This document shows positions 42,535 to 52,796 of a stretch of DNA of 64,000 nucleotides, piece by piece; within the stretch, counting starts at the first letter, position 1; every line of letters starts with the position of its first letter. The stretch is from Hydrotalea sp. GTDB lineage: Bacteria > Bacteroidota > Bacteroidia > Chitinophagales > Chitinophagaceae. Made by a program: the position numbers and the translations under genes. Below the pieces are notes generated by a model. The model was not told the DNA's origin and did not search any database. It saw only the letters and a program-made list of their open reading frames with translations. The stretch is taken from positions 186,001 through 250,000 of the forward strand of contig JAKRSC010000008.1 in assembly GCA_022402565.1 (NCBI GenBank). Direction: 5' to 3'.

Positions 42535-45173
42535 TATTGTAAATTAGCTAGGCTCTCTTTGATAGTTTGAATTCTTGCAAGTGCATCAGATTTTTTCTTT
42601 TCCTCATTAGCAATGATTTCAGGCTTTGCATTTTGTACGAATTTTTCATTACCTAATTTTTTCATTACAGATGCAAGGAAACCTTCTTGATAGGCGAGGT
42701 CTTTTTCTAACTCTGATTTGAGTGATGCACTATCTATTTCTTGACCTTCTGCAACCAAATAAAACTTATCTTTTTCAACTGCTACTACAACACTATTTAC
42801 AACGCCTTCAGTTACAAAGTTTATTTCAGAAGCATTGACTTGTTTCTTTAGGATACTTTGAATAGCATGGTATTGAACAGTACTTTCTGTTTGAATGGAA
42901 AGCTGAATGCTATCTTTTGGTTTTATTTGATTTTTAGCTCTTGCTTCTCTAATGGCAGTAATGACTTGCTTCAACAGTTGCCCTTGTTGTAAGAATTCTG
43001 TATTTAGAACTTCTGCTTTTTTAAACTGTGATACACATAAGTCAACATGTTGGGTATTGAACATGCTATGTATTTCTTCAGTAATAAAAGGCATGTAAGG
43101 ATGCAATAACTGCATGAGCTCATCGAAGAATGCAACGGTTTTAGCGTACACTGTAGGATGAATGGGTTGTTCAAATCCTGGCTTTACCCATTCTAAATAC
43201 CATGAGCAGAAATCATCCCATATGAGTGAGTAAACAATTTTTAATGCTTCACTTAAGCGAAACTCTTTAAAAGCTTTATCAAGATCAAGTTTCACTTGTT
43301 GTAAGCGATGATGGAACCAATCAATTGCAAAACCTTCATTGAAGTTAGCATCATTTGACTGTCTTGCTTCCCACATTTTTACCAACTTCAACGCATTCCA
43401 AATTTTGTTATTGAAGTTTCTACCTTGTTCAAGGGATGATTCGTCGAATAAAATATCATTTCCTGCTGGTGAAGAAATCATAATGCCAAATCGAACAGCA
43501 TCGGCACCGTATTGATCAATTAAAGCAAGTAAATCTGGCGAATTGCCCAAACTCTTGCTCATTTTTCTTCCTAATTTATCACGAACAATACCTGTAAAAT
43601 ATACTTCTCTAAATGGTATTTGACCTTGGTATTCAATGCCAGCCATGATCATTCTTGCTACCCAGAAAAAAATGATTTCGGGTGCAGTCACCAGTGTATT
43701 GGTTGGATAATAATATTTTACCTCTGGATTATTTGGTTCACTCAATCCTTTAAAAACTTCAAAAGGCCAAAGCCATGATGAGAACCAAGTATCTAAACAG
43801 TCTTCATCTTGTTTTAAATCTTCTATTGTATAATTACCTGGATGAGAATCTTGTAACTTTTCGAAGGCTTCTTCTTTAGAAATGGCCACGGCAAATGCAC
43901 CATCTGGATTATACCATGCGGGTATCTGATGTCCCCACCAAAGCTGGCGACTGATACACCAATCTTTGATATTCTCCATCCAATGGCTGTAAAGATTTTT
44001 GAATTTAGAAGGGTAGAAGGTAATTTCTTCATCTGCTACAACTTTTAAAGCTGGCTCCCCTAATTTTTTCATAGATACCCACCACTGTTCACTAAGTCGA
44101 GGTTCAACTACTGTATCAGTTCTTTCGCTATAACCTACCTCACTGGTGTATTCTTCGGTTTTTACTAAGAAGCCTTCCTCTTTTAGCTGTGCAACAATTT
44201 TCTTTCTTGCTTCAAAACGATCTTCACCTACAAAAATTTGTGCAGCTGCTGATAGTCTACCATCGTCTTCCAACACGTCTATCACTTCAAGTCCATGTTT
44301 TTGTCCAAGCTGGTAATCGTTCATATCATGCGCTGGCGTAACCTTCAATGCGCCCGTTCCAAATTCAATATCTACATAATCGTCTGGTACAATAGGAATA
44401 CGTCTATTAATTAAAGGCACTATTGCGAACTTACCGTGCAATGAAGTGTATCTCGGATCTTTAGGGTGTACACAAACTGCTGTGTCTCCCATAATGGTTT
44501 CTGGACGCACTGTTGCAATAGTAATATGCTCTCCAGTTGTATTTCCATTGGCATCTACAATACCATACTGCAAGAAATATAATTGCTGCGCAGTTGATTT
44601 GCGAATGACTTCTTCATCGCTTAATGCAGTTTTTGCTTTCACATCCCAATTAATCATCCGCTTACCACGATAGATAAATCCTTTGTCATATAAGTCAACA
44701 AAAACTTTGATAACACTTGCATAGTAGTGCTCATCCATTGTAAAAGAAGTTCTACTCCAATCGAGACTGCAACCTAACTTTCTAAGTTGTTGAAGAATAA
44801 TGCCTCCATATTTTTCTTTCCATTCCCATGCGTAAGAAAGAAATTCTTCTCTAGATAAAGAAGATTTTGCAATGCCTTTTTCACGTAGCATTTGCACCAC
44901 TTTTGCTTCAGTTGCAATAGAGGCGTGGTCGGTGCCAGGCACCCAGCACGCGTTTTTGCCATTCATGCGTGCTCTACGAGTCAGAATATCTTGGATGGTA
45001 TTATTGAGACAATGTCCCATATGCAACACTCCTGTTACATTGGGAGGAGGTATTACAATAGTGTAAGGCTCTTTATCATTGGGTTTACTTGAGAAATAGT
45101 CATTTTTCAGCCAATGTTCGTACCAGTATTGTTCTGCAGATTGATGTTCAAAATTCTTGCTAATTTCCTTCAT
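42534..45173 (-). CDS. valS: Valyl-tRNA synthetase
   Basis: Class Ia synthetase of 879 residues. HIGH-type motif PPNVTGVLHMGH (HMGH at about 51-54), editing domain with TVRPETIMGDTAVCVHPKD, KMSKS motif in GRKMSKSLGNSPDLL near residue 537, anticodon-binding domain, and a C-terminal coiled coil of about 65 residues (from about 815) that is diagnostic for ValS. Followed by the acetyltransferase gene. Confidence 0.97.
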   Translation of the reverse strand: MKEISKNFEHQSAEQYWYEHWLKNDYFSSKPNDKEPYTIVIPPPNVTGVLHMGHCLNNTIQDILTRRARMNGKNACWVPGTDHASIATEAKVVQMLREKGIAKSSLSREEFLSYAWEWKEKYGGIILQQLRKLGCSLDWSRTSFTMDEHYYASVIKVFVDLYDKGFIYRGKRMINWDVKAKTALSDEEVIRKSTAQQLYFLQYGIVDANGNTTGEHITIATVRPETIMGDTAVCVHPKDPRYTSLHGKFAIVPLINRRIPIVPDDYVDIEFGTGALKVTPAHDMNDYQLGQKHGLEVIDVLEDDGRLSAAAQIFVGEDRFEARKKIVAQLKEEGFLVKTEEYTSEVGYSERTDTVVEPRLSEQWWVSMKKLGEPALKVVADEEITFYPSKFKNLYSHWMENIKDWCISRQLWWGHQIPAWYNPDGAFAVAISKEEAFEKLQDSHPGNYTIEDLKQDEDCLDTWFSSWLWPFEVFKGLSEPNNPEVKYYYPTNTLVTAPEIIFFWVARMIMAGIEYQGQIPFREVYFTGIVRDKLGRKMSKSLGNSPDLLALIDQYGADAVRFGIMISSPAGNDILFDESSLEQGRNFNNKIWNALKLVKMWEARQSNDANFNEGFAIDWFHHRLQQVKLDLDKAFKEFRLSEALKIVYSLIWDDFCSWYLEWVKPGFEQPIHPTVYAKTVAFFDELMQLLHPYMPFITEEIHSMFNTQHVDLCVSQFKKAEVLNTEFLQQGQLLKQVITAIREARAKNQIKPKDSIQLSIQTESTVQYHAIQSILKKQVNASEINFVTEGVVNSVVVAVEKDKFYLVAEGQEIDSASLKSELEKDLAYQEGFLASVMKKLGNEKFVQNAKPEIIANEEKKKSDALARIQTIKESLANLQ

Positions 45174-45192
45174 AAGAGCCTGTTTAGGGCTG

Positions 45193-45200
45193 CAAAAGTA
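45193..45200 (-). promoter_or_regulatory. valS promoter -7 box TACTTTTG
   Basis: Minus-strand TACTTTTG followed by CAGCCC and the ATG at 45173; leader about 13 bases. The -33 region is T/A-rich without a clear TTTG. Confidence 0.5.
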
Positions 45201-45234
45201 AGGAATTACACTGCCTTTTCTTTAGAAAAACAGC

Positions 45235-45483
45235 TTAGTAGGCGGCCATTGGCAAGCGATCGAACGTATCGTTCGATAAACACTCGGTTCCACTATTTTC
45301 AATATGTGAAGTTTGACAGTTTGTATCTTCTTTATCTAATGAGGTACTATGCGCAATTGAAGTAGAACGGCTTAATGAAGCGGCTCTTTTTAATGCTTTT
45401 TCAGCCAAATTTTGAGAACAACTGGTTCCTAGTATCATTAAAATGATAGCAGCCATTAAAGGGCGAATGTTAGAAGTTGACAT
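45235..45483 (-). CDS. Small putative lipoprotein, function unknown
   Basis: 82 residues from the ATG at 45483 (an upstream ATG at 45507 adds 8 residues). The N-terminus MSTSNIRPLMAAIILMILGT followed by SCSQ looks like a lipoprotein signal with a loose lipobox. The mature part is Ser/Thr-rich and shows no known domain. Its 3' end contains a perfect inverted repeat at 45259-45277. It fills the gap between valS and the exonuclease gene; it could also be a chance reading frame. Confidence 0.45.
   Translation of the reverse strand: MSTSNIRPLMAAIILMILGTSCSQNLAEKALKRAASLSRSTSIAHSTSLDKEDTNCQTSHIENSGTECLSNDTFDRLPMAAY
45259..45277. repeat. Perfect 8-bp inverted repeat ATCGAACG-TAT-CGTTCGAT
   Basis: Palindrome with a 3-base loop near the end of the small lipoprotein frame and about 60 bases upstream of the valS -7 box. 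No T run on either side. It might be an operator or a mRNA 3' hairpin. Confidence 0.6.
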
Positions 45484-45621
45484 ACGGGCAGTTTGTGTTT
45501 GAAGCATAAGTACGTTTAGGAGGGTAAAATGTTACAGAGCAACAAAAATTTAACATTTGAACTTGAATATGGTTAAAATAGATTGGAGAATTAAGAGTTT
45601 GCTTGTAGCTTGCAGGTGCAT

Positions 45622-46935
45622 ATGTTGTATGCAATTGTTGATATAGAAACTTCTGGTAGTCAACCTGCTAACCACGGCATCACCGAAATTGCTATTGTGC
45701 TTCATGATGGTAAGGAAGTGGAAGGTCGTTTTAGTACATTAATCAATCCTGGTGTAGCTATTGATCCTTATGTAGTTGGATTAACAGGCATAACTGATGA
45801 AATGGTTGCCAAGGCTCCGGCTTTTTGGGAGGTTGCTCCTAAAATAGAATCGCTTTTAAAAGGAAGGGTGTTTGTTGCTCATAATGTAAACTTCGATTTT
45901 AGCTTTATTCAGCACTATATGGTGCAAGCGGGAAAGCGCCTGACTAATAAAAGGTTATGTACTATTCGTTTAGCAAGAAAAGCTTTTCCTGGTCTGCGGA
46001 AATATGGCTTGAATGCGTTGTGCCAACAGTTAGATATTCAAAATGAAGATCGCCATAGAGCTTTAGGTGATGCTATGGCAACTACAGAATTATTAGAGAA
46101 GTGCATTGAAAAAATGGGTGAATCTGCACTGCAAGAAATGTTATCTGCAGAGAACCAAGAACAGTCTATTCCTCCGGCAGTTTCTGTGAGCCAAATTCAA
46201 ACTTTGACAGATGGTCCAGGTGTTTATTACTTTAAGGATAATACGGGCACCATTTTATACATTGGTAAATCAAAAACTGTAAAGAAAAGAGTCTTGCAGC
46301 ACTTCAAAGGTTTAGATGTGAGTGCTAAGAAGCAAGCTTTATTAAGAGAAGTAAGTAGTATTTCTTGTACGCCAACACCTTCTGAATGGTTGGCTTCCAT
46401 GTTAGAAATCATGGAGATTAAAAGGTGCTGGCCAAAATGGAATAGAAGCCAAAGGTTTCATGAGCGGATTTTTGCATTAATTAGCTTTGAAGATCAAATG
46501 GGTTATGTTAGACTTGCCATAGATAGGTGGAACAAAAAAATTCCAAGCTATGCAAGGTTTTATTTGCCAACAGATGCCTATCAATATTTACGGGATTTAA
46601 TTAGAAAATTTCAGTTGGATCCATATCTGTGCTTTTTACATACACTTCCAAATGAAGAATTGCCATCTCCTGAAGTATATAATGAGCGCGTTCAAAAAGC
46701 TATACAGCATATACTTGCAACCAGAAAAACTTTTCTACTTAAGCAAGATGGATATTTGTTATTGGTGGAGCAGGGTCTTTTTTATGGAATGACAGAAGAT
46801 AGGGGGCAAGAAATTCCAAGTGATTTAGAAGATATAAAACTTCAAATACAGCCAGCAGTAGCTAGTTCAGCAATTGAAAAAATGATTCAAACATCTCTAC
46901 AGTCTGAAGGTGCTAATATTATGTTTTTCTCTTGA
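45622..46935 (+). CDS. DnaQ-like 3'-5' exonuclease fused to a UvrC/Cho-type GIY-YIG nuclease domain
   Basis: 437 residues from the ATG at 45622 (a TTG at 45610 is also in frame). The N-terminal DEDDh exonuclease (about 1-165) shows ExoI IVDIETSG, ExoII AHNVNFDFSFI and ExoIII HRALGDAMAT. From about 195 a GIY-YIG domain follows with GVYYFKDNTGTILYIGKSK and KKRVLQHF. The rest is unassigned, perhaps DNA-binding. The combination resembles the PolC-epsilon/Cho fusions known from several phyla and suggests repair incision plus trimming. Confidence 0.9.
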   Translation: MLYAIVDIETSGSQPANHGITEIAIVLHDGKEVEGRFSTLINPGVAIDPYVVGLTGITDEMVAKAPAFWEVAPKIESLLKGRVFVAHNVNFDFSFIQHYMVQAGKRLTNKRLCTIRLARKAFPGLRKYGLNALCQQLDIQNEDRHRALGDAMATTELLEKCIEKMGESALQEMLSAENQEQSIPPAVSVSQIQTLTDGPGVYYFKDNTGTILYIGKSKTVKKRVLQHFKGLDVSAKKQALLREVSSISCTPTPSEWLASMLEIMEIKRCWPKWNRSQRFHERIFALISFEDQMGYVRLAIDRWNKKIPSYARFYLPTDAYQYLRDLIRKFQLDPYLCFLHTLPNEELPSPEVYNERVQKAIQHILATRKTFLLKQDGYLLLVEQGLFYGMTEDRGQEIPSDLEDIKLQIQPAVASSAIEKMIQTSLQSEGANIMFFS

Positions 46936-46983
46936 TCATCTCAATTTTTTTAGTCGGTTTTACACCTTACATTCGCCGCCCTT

Positions 46984-49218
46984 ATGGAAAAAAATATCAT
47001 TGACTTTTCGAAAGAAGTTGCATTGCAAACTTCCTTACCTGAATCTTCGGTAAAATCTGTTTTGGCTCTTATTGAAGGGGGAGCGACCATTCCGTTTATA
47101 GCTCGTTATAGAAAAGATGTAACTGGGGGAATGGATGAAGTTGAGATACAGTTTATACAAGAAACTGCGAAAAAGAGCAAGGAGCTTTTTGAAAGAAGAA
47201 CTTTCATTCAACAAACTATTGAAGGTCAGGGTAAGATTACTGAAGAAATTTTAGCTGCTTTGCAAGAGGCAACAACACTTTCAGCTTTGGAAGATATTTA
47301 TTTGCCTTTCAAGCCAAAACGCAAAACCAAGGCACAAGCAGCAAGAGAAAAAGGACTTGAGCCATTGGCAGTTTTGTTACTTGATCAAGCTGATGAAGAT
47401 TGGACTGCGTTGCCTTTGAGGTATGTAAATAGTGAAGTTTTATCGCCAGAAGATGCCTTGCAAGGTGCGAGAGATATAGTTGCAGAAATGATAGCAGAAG
47501 ATGCAGATACGCGTGCAGCTGTGAGAGGTCTATTTGAAAAGCAAGCTGTTGTTGAAAGCACAATTTTAGCTGGAAAAGAAGAAGAAGCTGCAAAGTATAG
47601 AGATTATTTTCAATATAAAGAACCTGCAACTAAAATTCCTTCACATAGAGTACTTGCTATATTAAGAGGGTTTATGGAGGGATTTCTTCGTATTACAATA
47701 GCACCAGAAGAAGAAGTTGCACTTGATTTATTGCAGCGTAAATGGCTAAAGAAAAAACAACATCCCTCAACAGATTATTTATCTCGTGCCATTCGTGATG
47801 CATACAGAAGACTGTTGCAACCTGCAATGGAAACAGAGTTGCGCAACCAATTGAAACAGCAAGCCGATGAGGAAGCGATACAAGTATTTGCAGAAAATTT
47901 GCGTCAGCTCTTATTAGCTGCTCCATTGGGGGGTAAACGTTTACTAGCGATAGATCCAGGATATAGAACAGGCTGTAAAGTGGTTTGTCTAGATGCGCAA
48001 GGTTATTTGAAACATAATGATTTAATCTTTATTCATGAGCCAGGAAGATTAAGTGCAGCTGAGCATACTGTAAAAAAATTAGTTGAGCAATTCAATATAG
48101 AAGCTATCGCTATTGGAGATGGAACAGCTGGAAGAGAAACGGAGCAGTTGATTCGTGGTCTTCATTTGAATCTTCCCATTTTTCTGGTAAATGAAGATGG
48201 CGCTTCGGTGTATTCTGCATCTGAAACCGCCAGAGAAGAATTTCCTGATCACGATGTAACTGTGCGAGGCGCAGTAAGTATTGGCAGGCGTTTAATGGAT
48301 CCATTGGCTGAGTTGGTAAAGATTGATCCTAAAAGCATTGGAGTAGGGCAATACCAACACGACGTGAATCAGGTTAGGTTAAAAGAACGATTGGATCAAA
48401 CTGTTGTGAGTTGCGTGAATAAAGTGGGTGTTAATTTAAATACTGCTAGTAAGCATCTGTTGAGTTATGTGAGTGGTATTGGGCCATCACTTGCTGAACA
48501 AATTGTGCAATACCGGCAGTCTAAAGGGGCGTTTTCAAATCGACAAGATTTGTTACAGGTTCCTCGTCTAGGAGCAAAAGCCTTTGAGCAATGTGCGGGA
48601 TTTTTGAGAATCCCTCAATCAACACATCCCTTAGACGCAAGTGCAGTTCATCCAGAAGCATATTCACTGGTTGAAAAAATAGCACTTGATGCAGGTGTTG
48701 AAGTGAAAGCGCTGATTGGTAATTCTACTTTATTAAAAAAGATTCCAATAACTAAGTATGTTACTCCAGAGATTGGTGCAATGACTATTAAGGATATCTT
48801 GGATGAATTGGATAAGCCAGGATTAGATCCAAGAAGTCTTTTAGAAGAGTTTCAGTTTGCCTCAATCTATTCTATTAATGACGTTCAAGCAGGGATAGTT
48901 GTTCCTGGGGTAGTAACAAACATAACCAGATTTGGTGCATTTATTGATATAGGTGTTAAGCAGGATGGATTGGTACATATAAGCGAAATTTCAACCCATT
49001 ATATAAGTGATCCTTCAGAAGTTTTAAAGTTGCAGGATAAAGTACAAGTAAAAGTTTTAGAGGTAGATGTTGCAAGAAAAAGAATTGCCTTGAGTATAAA
49101 GCAGGCACAAGAAAATGGTGTAAGCCCCAAGTCGAAGCAAAAAGTCGACAAGGTACCTGCACCAGCAGCAACTATGGAAGATGCTTTGAGCCTGCTTCGT
49201 AAAAAATTTAGTAAGTAA
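46984..49218 (+). CDS. Tex family RNA-binding transcription accessory protein
   Basis: 744 residues with the Tex domain series: N-terminal helical region with GGATIPFIARYRKDVTGGMD, YqgF-like RNase H fold starting near 320 (LLAIDPGYRTGCKVVCL), helix-hairpin-helix motifs near 480-560 (LLSYVSGIGPSLAEQIVQYR) and a C-terminal S1 domain near 638-708 (GIVVPGVVTNITRFGAFIDI). Binds nucleic acid and influences transcription; in vivo role is poorly defined. Confidence 0.94.
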   Translation: MEKNIIDFSKEVALQTSLPESSVKSVLALIEGGATIPFIARYRKDVTGGMDEVEIQFIQETAKKSKELFERRTFIQQTIEGQGKITEEILAALQEATTLSALEDIYLPFKPKRKTKAQAAREKGLEPLAVLLLDQADEDWTALPLRYVNSEVLSPEDALQGARDIVAEMIAEDADTRAAVRGLFEKQAVVESTILAGKEEEAAKYRDYFQYKEPATKIPSHRVLAILRGFMEGFLRITIAPEEEVALDLLQRKWLKKKQHPSTDYLSRAIRDAYRRLLQPAMETELRNQLKQQADEEAIQVFAENLRQLLLAAPLGGKRLLAIDPGYRTGCKVVCLDAQGYLKHNDLIFIHEPGRLSAAEHTVKKLVEQFNIEAIAIGDGTAGRETEQLIRGLHLNLPIFLVNEDGASVYSASETAREEFPDHDVTVRGAVSIGRRLMDPLAELVKIDPKSIGVGQYQHDVNQVRLKERLDQTVVSCVNKVGVNLNTASKHLLSYVSGIGPSLAEQIVQYRQSKGAFSNRQDLLQVPRLGAKAFEQCAGFLRIPQSTHPLDASAVHPEAYSLVEKIALDAGVEVKALIGNSTLLKKIPITKYVTPEIGAMTIKDILDELDKPGLDPRSLLEEFQFASIYSINDVQAGIVVPGVVTNITRFGAFIDIGVKQDGLVHISEISTHYISDPSEVLKLQDKVQVKVLEVDVARKRIALSIKQAQENGVSPKSKQKVDKVPAPAATMEDALSLLRKKFSK

Positions 49219-49629
49219 TTAGGATTGATAATAGGGGATAAGAACGTCTTCAAGAACTTTAGGAATTGTTGCTTTTCCCATTGTTTTTCTGTCAAGAAAG
49301 TACAATGTGATTTCCGCTTTTGAAGCAATTTTTCCATTATTCCATATCTCTTGATGAAAGGTTACTCTATGATCAGTTGGAAGTTTAGGTAAGCTTGTTT
49401 TGATGGTGATTTCATCATCGTATTGTAGCGGCCTTAGAAAATCCATGTGCATACGAACAACAGGCATTATAATTCCAGTTTCCTCCATTTTCTGATAAGT
49501 AAACCCAAGCGTTCGAGTCCATTCAGTTCTTCCAACCTCGTAGTATGTCACATAATTTCCATGGTAAACAACCTGCATTTGGTCTGTTTCGGCATATCTA
49601 ACCCTACAAGTAAACTCTGTTGTGTACAT
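49219..49629 (-). CDS. Acyl-CoA thioesterase, YbgC/FadM-like hotdog protein
   Basis: 136 residues with a single hotdog fold. The 4HBT motif RVRYAETDQMQVVYHGNYVT contains the catalytic aspartate, followed by YYEVGRTEWTRTLG. Predicted cytoplasmic acyl-CoA thioesterase of unknown chain preference. Its last base lies directly next to the tex stop. Confidence 0.88.
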   Translation of the reverse strand: MYTTEFTCRVRYAETDQMQVVYHGNYVTYYEVGRTEWTRTLGFTYQKMEETGIIMPVVRMHMDFLRPLQYDDEITIKTSLPKLPTDHRVTFHQEIWNNGKIASKAEITLYFLDRKTMGKATIPKVLEDVLIPYYQS

Positions 49630-49776
49630 TTTTTTGTTGACAAAAATAGAGGGTCTGCCTGTTTATCCACAAAATACTTGTACAAGCTATAATGCAAGCA
49701 GGCAGAACTAACTTTAAACAGGTTTTATCATTTTCTTAAGAAACAAACTAAAACCTTTGACCTAAGTGCCCTATTT

Positions 49777-52700
49777 ATGAAACAACGAATTATTGCAGCA
49801 ATAGCTGTTTTTGCGATGCCTATTTTGGCAATTGGTCAGGCAACTATGTCTGTTCTAGATCCCGATCAAACTTTTAAGCAGGGAAAGGAATATATTCAGA
49901 AGGAACAATATAGTTTAGCTTATCCGCTATTTAAAGCGATGTATGCACACGGTATTGGGGAAAGCCAAATTCCGGTAACAGTTCAAACAGAAGTAAATTA
50001 TTATTATTTGCTATGCGGATTAAGATTGAATGATTCAACTGTATTGCAGCAAGCTATTGATTATATTCACTTGGAGCATCATCGTCCACGTGTTGAAATG
50101 TTAGCCTATCACTTGGGTGACTACTATTTCAGAATGCGTCAATACAATAATAGTTTAAAGTATTTTGAGAAAGCTGGACTAGCACATTTGACCAATGCGC
50201 AAATTGCTGATATGAAGTTCAAACAAGGCTATGGTCATTTTTATTTAAAAGATTTTGGAAAAGCACTTCCTCTATTCGATGTTGTTCGTCAATTAAAAGA
50301 TGATCCTAATTATATTGATGCGAATTATTATTACGGATTCCTTCAATTTTCAGAAAAACGATACGACTTAGCATTACCCGCATTTAGAATTGCTGAAGCT
50401 GGAATTGATTACAGGAATGTTACTGCATTTTATATCACTGAAATTCTATATTTCCAAGGCAAAAAGCAAGAAGCAATAGCTTTCGGTGAGAAAGCCATTA
50501 AAACGGGTTGGCAATATTATGATTTAGAAATGCGTCAGCTTCTTGGTCATATGTTGTTTGATCAGCAAAAGTATGAAGATGCCTTACCTTATTTAGAAGC
50601 ATATGTTGAGAAGTCAAAACAAACTCGTAAAGAAGATATTTATGAGTTATCGTACTGTTATTATCAAACAAAACAATGGGAAAAGGCAGCAAAAGGATTC
50701 AAGCAATTAAGTGGAAGAGAAGATTCGCTGGCTCAGAATAGTATGTATTTGCTAGCCGATGCCTATTTGAAGCTAAATGATAAACCAAATGCAAGAAATG
50801 CATTCTTGTTTTGTGCAACAAATAATTCAAATCCAAGCCAACAAGAAGTATCCTTGTTTTCTTATGCTAAACTTTCGTATGAACTGAATTATTTACAAGA
50901 GGCTTTACAGTCGCTTCGCCAATTTCGACAGCAATATCCTAAAAGCCGATTTTTTAATGAATCTAAAGAGATTTATGTGAATGTATTAGCGAATACAAGT
51001 AATTATAAAGAAGCATTGGAAGAGGTCAAGGCTATGTCACCAATGACTGATAATCTTAAACAAGTGTATCCTAAAATTATTTTTGGAAGGGCTACCGAAT
51101 TAATTAATGAACAGCAGTTAGATGCTGCCGATGGTTTATTATCTGAGGTCTTGACTTTGCCATATAATAACCAGCAACTGCAGCTTACCTATTTTTGGAA
51201 AGGAGAGTTGGCTTACAGAATGGGTAATTCTGAACAAGCAACTCAGTATTTTCTTAATTATTTGAAAATGCCTCAATCGAATGGAGAGGCTAACAGCACC
51301 CATGCAAAGTACAGTTTAGCTTATGCTTATTTAAAACTCGAAAAGTATAGAGAGGCATTGAACTTTTTTGATCAAATTATTATTCCTGGTGTAATACCAA
51401 AAACCCCTATTGAACAAGATGTTTGGCTAAGAATTGCAGATTGTTATTTCATGAACAGAGATTACAATCGTTCTGGTCAAATTTATGATCAAGTCATTGA
51501 TTGGGGGTTGCCTAGTTCTGATTATGCTTATTTTCAAAAAGCAGTTCTAGCTGGAGCAAGAAATGCAACAAATGAAAAGATGCGCTTATTGCAACAAATG
51601 GAGCAACTCTTTCCAAAGAGTACATTGTTATCTGATGCCCAGTTGGAGCTTGCAAATGCTTATTTAGCAAATGAGTCATTTAACGAGGCAATTGTTCCAC
51701 TCAGAAAAATTTTAAATGATCAGAGAGCAGAAAATTTACATCCACAAGTATTATTAAAACTTGGTATTGCCCATTTCAACTTGAATAAAAATGATGAGTC
51801 ATTGCAGTATTTTAAGTCGTTGATAGTTCGTTATGGAAGAACTGCCGAAAGTGATGATGCAGTAGAATATTTGAGAAGCTTATTTGTTGACCGTCAGCAG
51901 CCAGGCGAGTATGTTAAGTTTTTGAGAGAGAATGGAAAAAATGTTTCTTTCACCGAAGCCGATTCGCTTACTTATCGAGTTGCAGCAAATAGGTACGATT
52001 TGCGTGACTTTGTAAGTGCTAAAAAAGGATTTCAACAATATTTAGATGAGTTTGAAAATGGTAAATATATTTTGGAAGCGAATTATTTTCTAGCTGAAAT
52101 ATTCGTAAATGAAAAAGATCAATTAGGAGCTTTACCTTATTATCAACAAGTTGCAACAAAAGCTCCCAATAAATATGCTGAAAGAAGTTTACTACAAACT
52201 GCGAGGATTCTATTCTTTCAAAAAAAGGATTACGCAGAAGCCGCTAAATATTATCGCCAGTTAAAACAAGTAGCTCTTCAACAAGAAAATAAGCTAGAAG
52301 CTATGCGTGGCTTATTACGCTGTGAATACCGATTACAACAGTGGAAAGAAGCCCTAGTAAATGCAGAAGAGTTGCTCTTCTTGAAAGGTATTGCAAGCGA
52401 TGATAGAATGATGGCTAACATGATTGTGGCAAGAAACCATCAGTTACAACAACAAAATGAACAAGCATTAATAGCTTACAGAAGTGTTGTAACAATAGGA
52501 AATTCTGAGTTTGCTGCAGAAGCTCAGTTTAGAATTGCTGAAATTCTTTTCGTGCAAAATAAACTCGCAGAAGCAGAAAAGAATGCATTTATAGTAATTC
52601 GAAAAATGGGGTCATACATATATTGGGTTACAAAGAGTTACTTGTTGTTAGGCGATATTTATTATGCACAAAAAGATTACTTCAATGCAGAAGCAACCTA

Positions 52701-52794
52701 TAAGAGTATTGTAGAGAATGCAGAGTTTGAAGAAATTAAACAAGAAGCTGCACAGAAATTGCGTCAACTTCAATCCAACACTAAATCAGAATAA
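49777..52794 (+). CDS. Large secreted tetratricopeptide repeat protein
   Basis: 1005 residues. Signal peptide about 1-20 (ending in AIGQA), then TPR-type helical repeats over almost the whole length; examples are KFKQGYGHFYLKDFGKALPL, AEFYITEILYFQGKK-like units and KLGIAHFNLNKNDESLQYFK. A YbgF/BamD-like spacing is seen in the C-terminal half (AQFRIAEILFVQNKLAEAEK). Predicted periplasmic scaffold. Its stop is 2 bases before the next gene, an outer membrane barrel, so they are likely partners. Confidence 0.88.
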   Translation: MKQRIIAAIAVFAMPILAIGQATMSVLDPDQTFKQGKEYIQKEQYSLAYPLFKAMYAHGIGESQIPVTVQTEVNYYYLLCGLRLNDSTVLQQAIDYIHLEHHRPRVEMLAYHLGDYYFRMRQYNNSLKYFEKAGLAHLTNAQIADMKFKQGYGHFYLKDFGKALPLFDVVRQLKDDPNYIDANYYYGFLQFSEKRYDLALPAFRIAEAGIDYRNVTAFYITEILYFQGKKQEAIAFGEKAIKTGWQYYDLEMRQLLGHMLFDQQKYEDALPYLEAYVEKSKQTRKEDIYELSYCYYQTKQWEKAAKGFKQLSGREDSLAQNSMYLLADAYLKLNDKPNARNAFLFCATNNSNPSQQEVSLFSYAKLSYELNYLQEALQSLRQFRQQYPKSRFFNESKEIYVNVLANTSNYKEALEEVKAMSPMTDNLKQVYPKIIFGRATELINEQQLDAADGLLSEVLTLPYNNQQLQLTYFWKGELAYRMGNSEQATQYFLNYLKMPQSNGEANSTHAKYSLAYAYLKLEKYREALNFFDQIIIPGVIPKTPIEQDVWLRIADCYFMNRDYNRSGQIYDQVIDWGLPSSDYAYFQKAVLAGARNATNEKMRLLQQMEQLFPKSTLLSDAQLELANAYLANESFNEAIVPLRKILNDQRAENLHPQVLLKLGIAHFNLNKNDESLQYFKSLIVRYGRTAESDDAVEYLRSLFVDRQQPGEYVKFLRENGKNVSFTEADSLTYRVAANRYDLRDFVSAKKGFQQYLDEFENGKYILEANYFLAEIFVNEKDQLGALPYYQQVATKAPNKYAERSLLQTARILFFQKKDYAEAAKYYRQLKQVALQQENKLEAMRGLLRCEYRLQQWKEALVNAEELLFLKGIASDDRMMANMIVARNHQLQQQNEQALIAYRSVVTIGNSEFAAEAQFRIAEILFVQNKLAEAEKNAFIVIRKMGSYIYWVTKSYLLLGDIYYAQKDYFNAEATYKSIVENAEFEEIKQEAAQKLRQLQSNTKSE

Positions 52795-52796
52795 AC

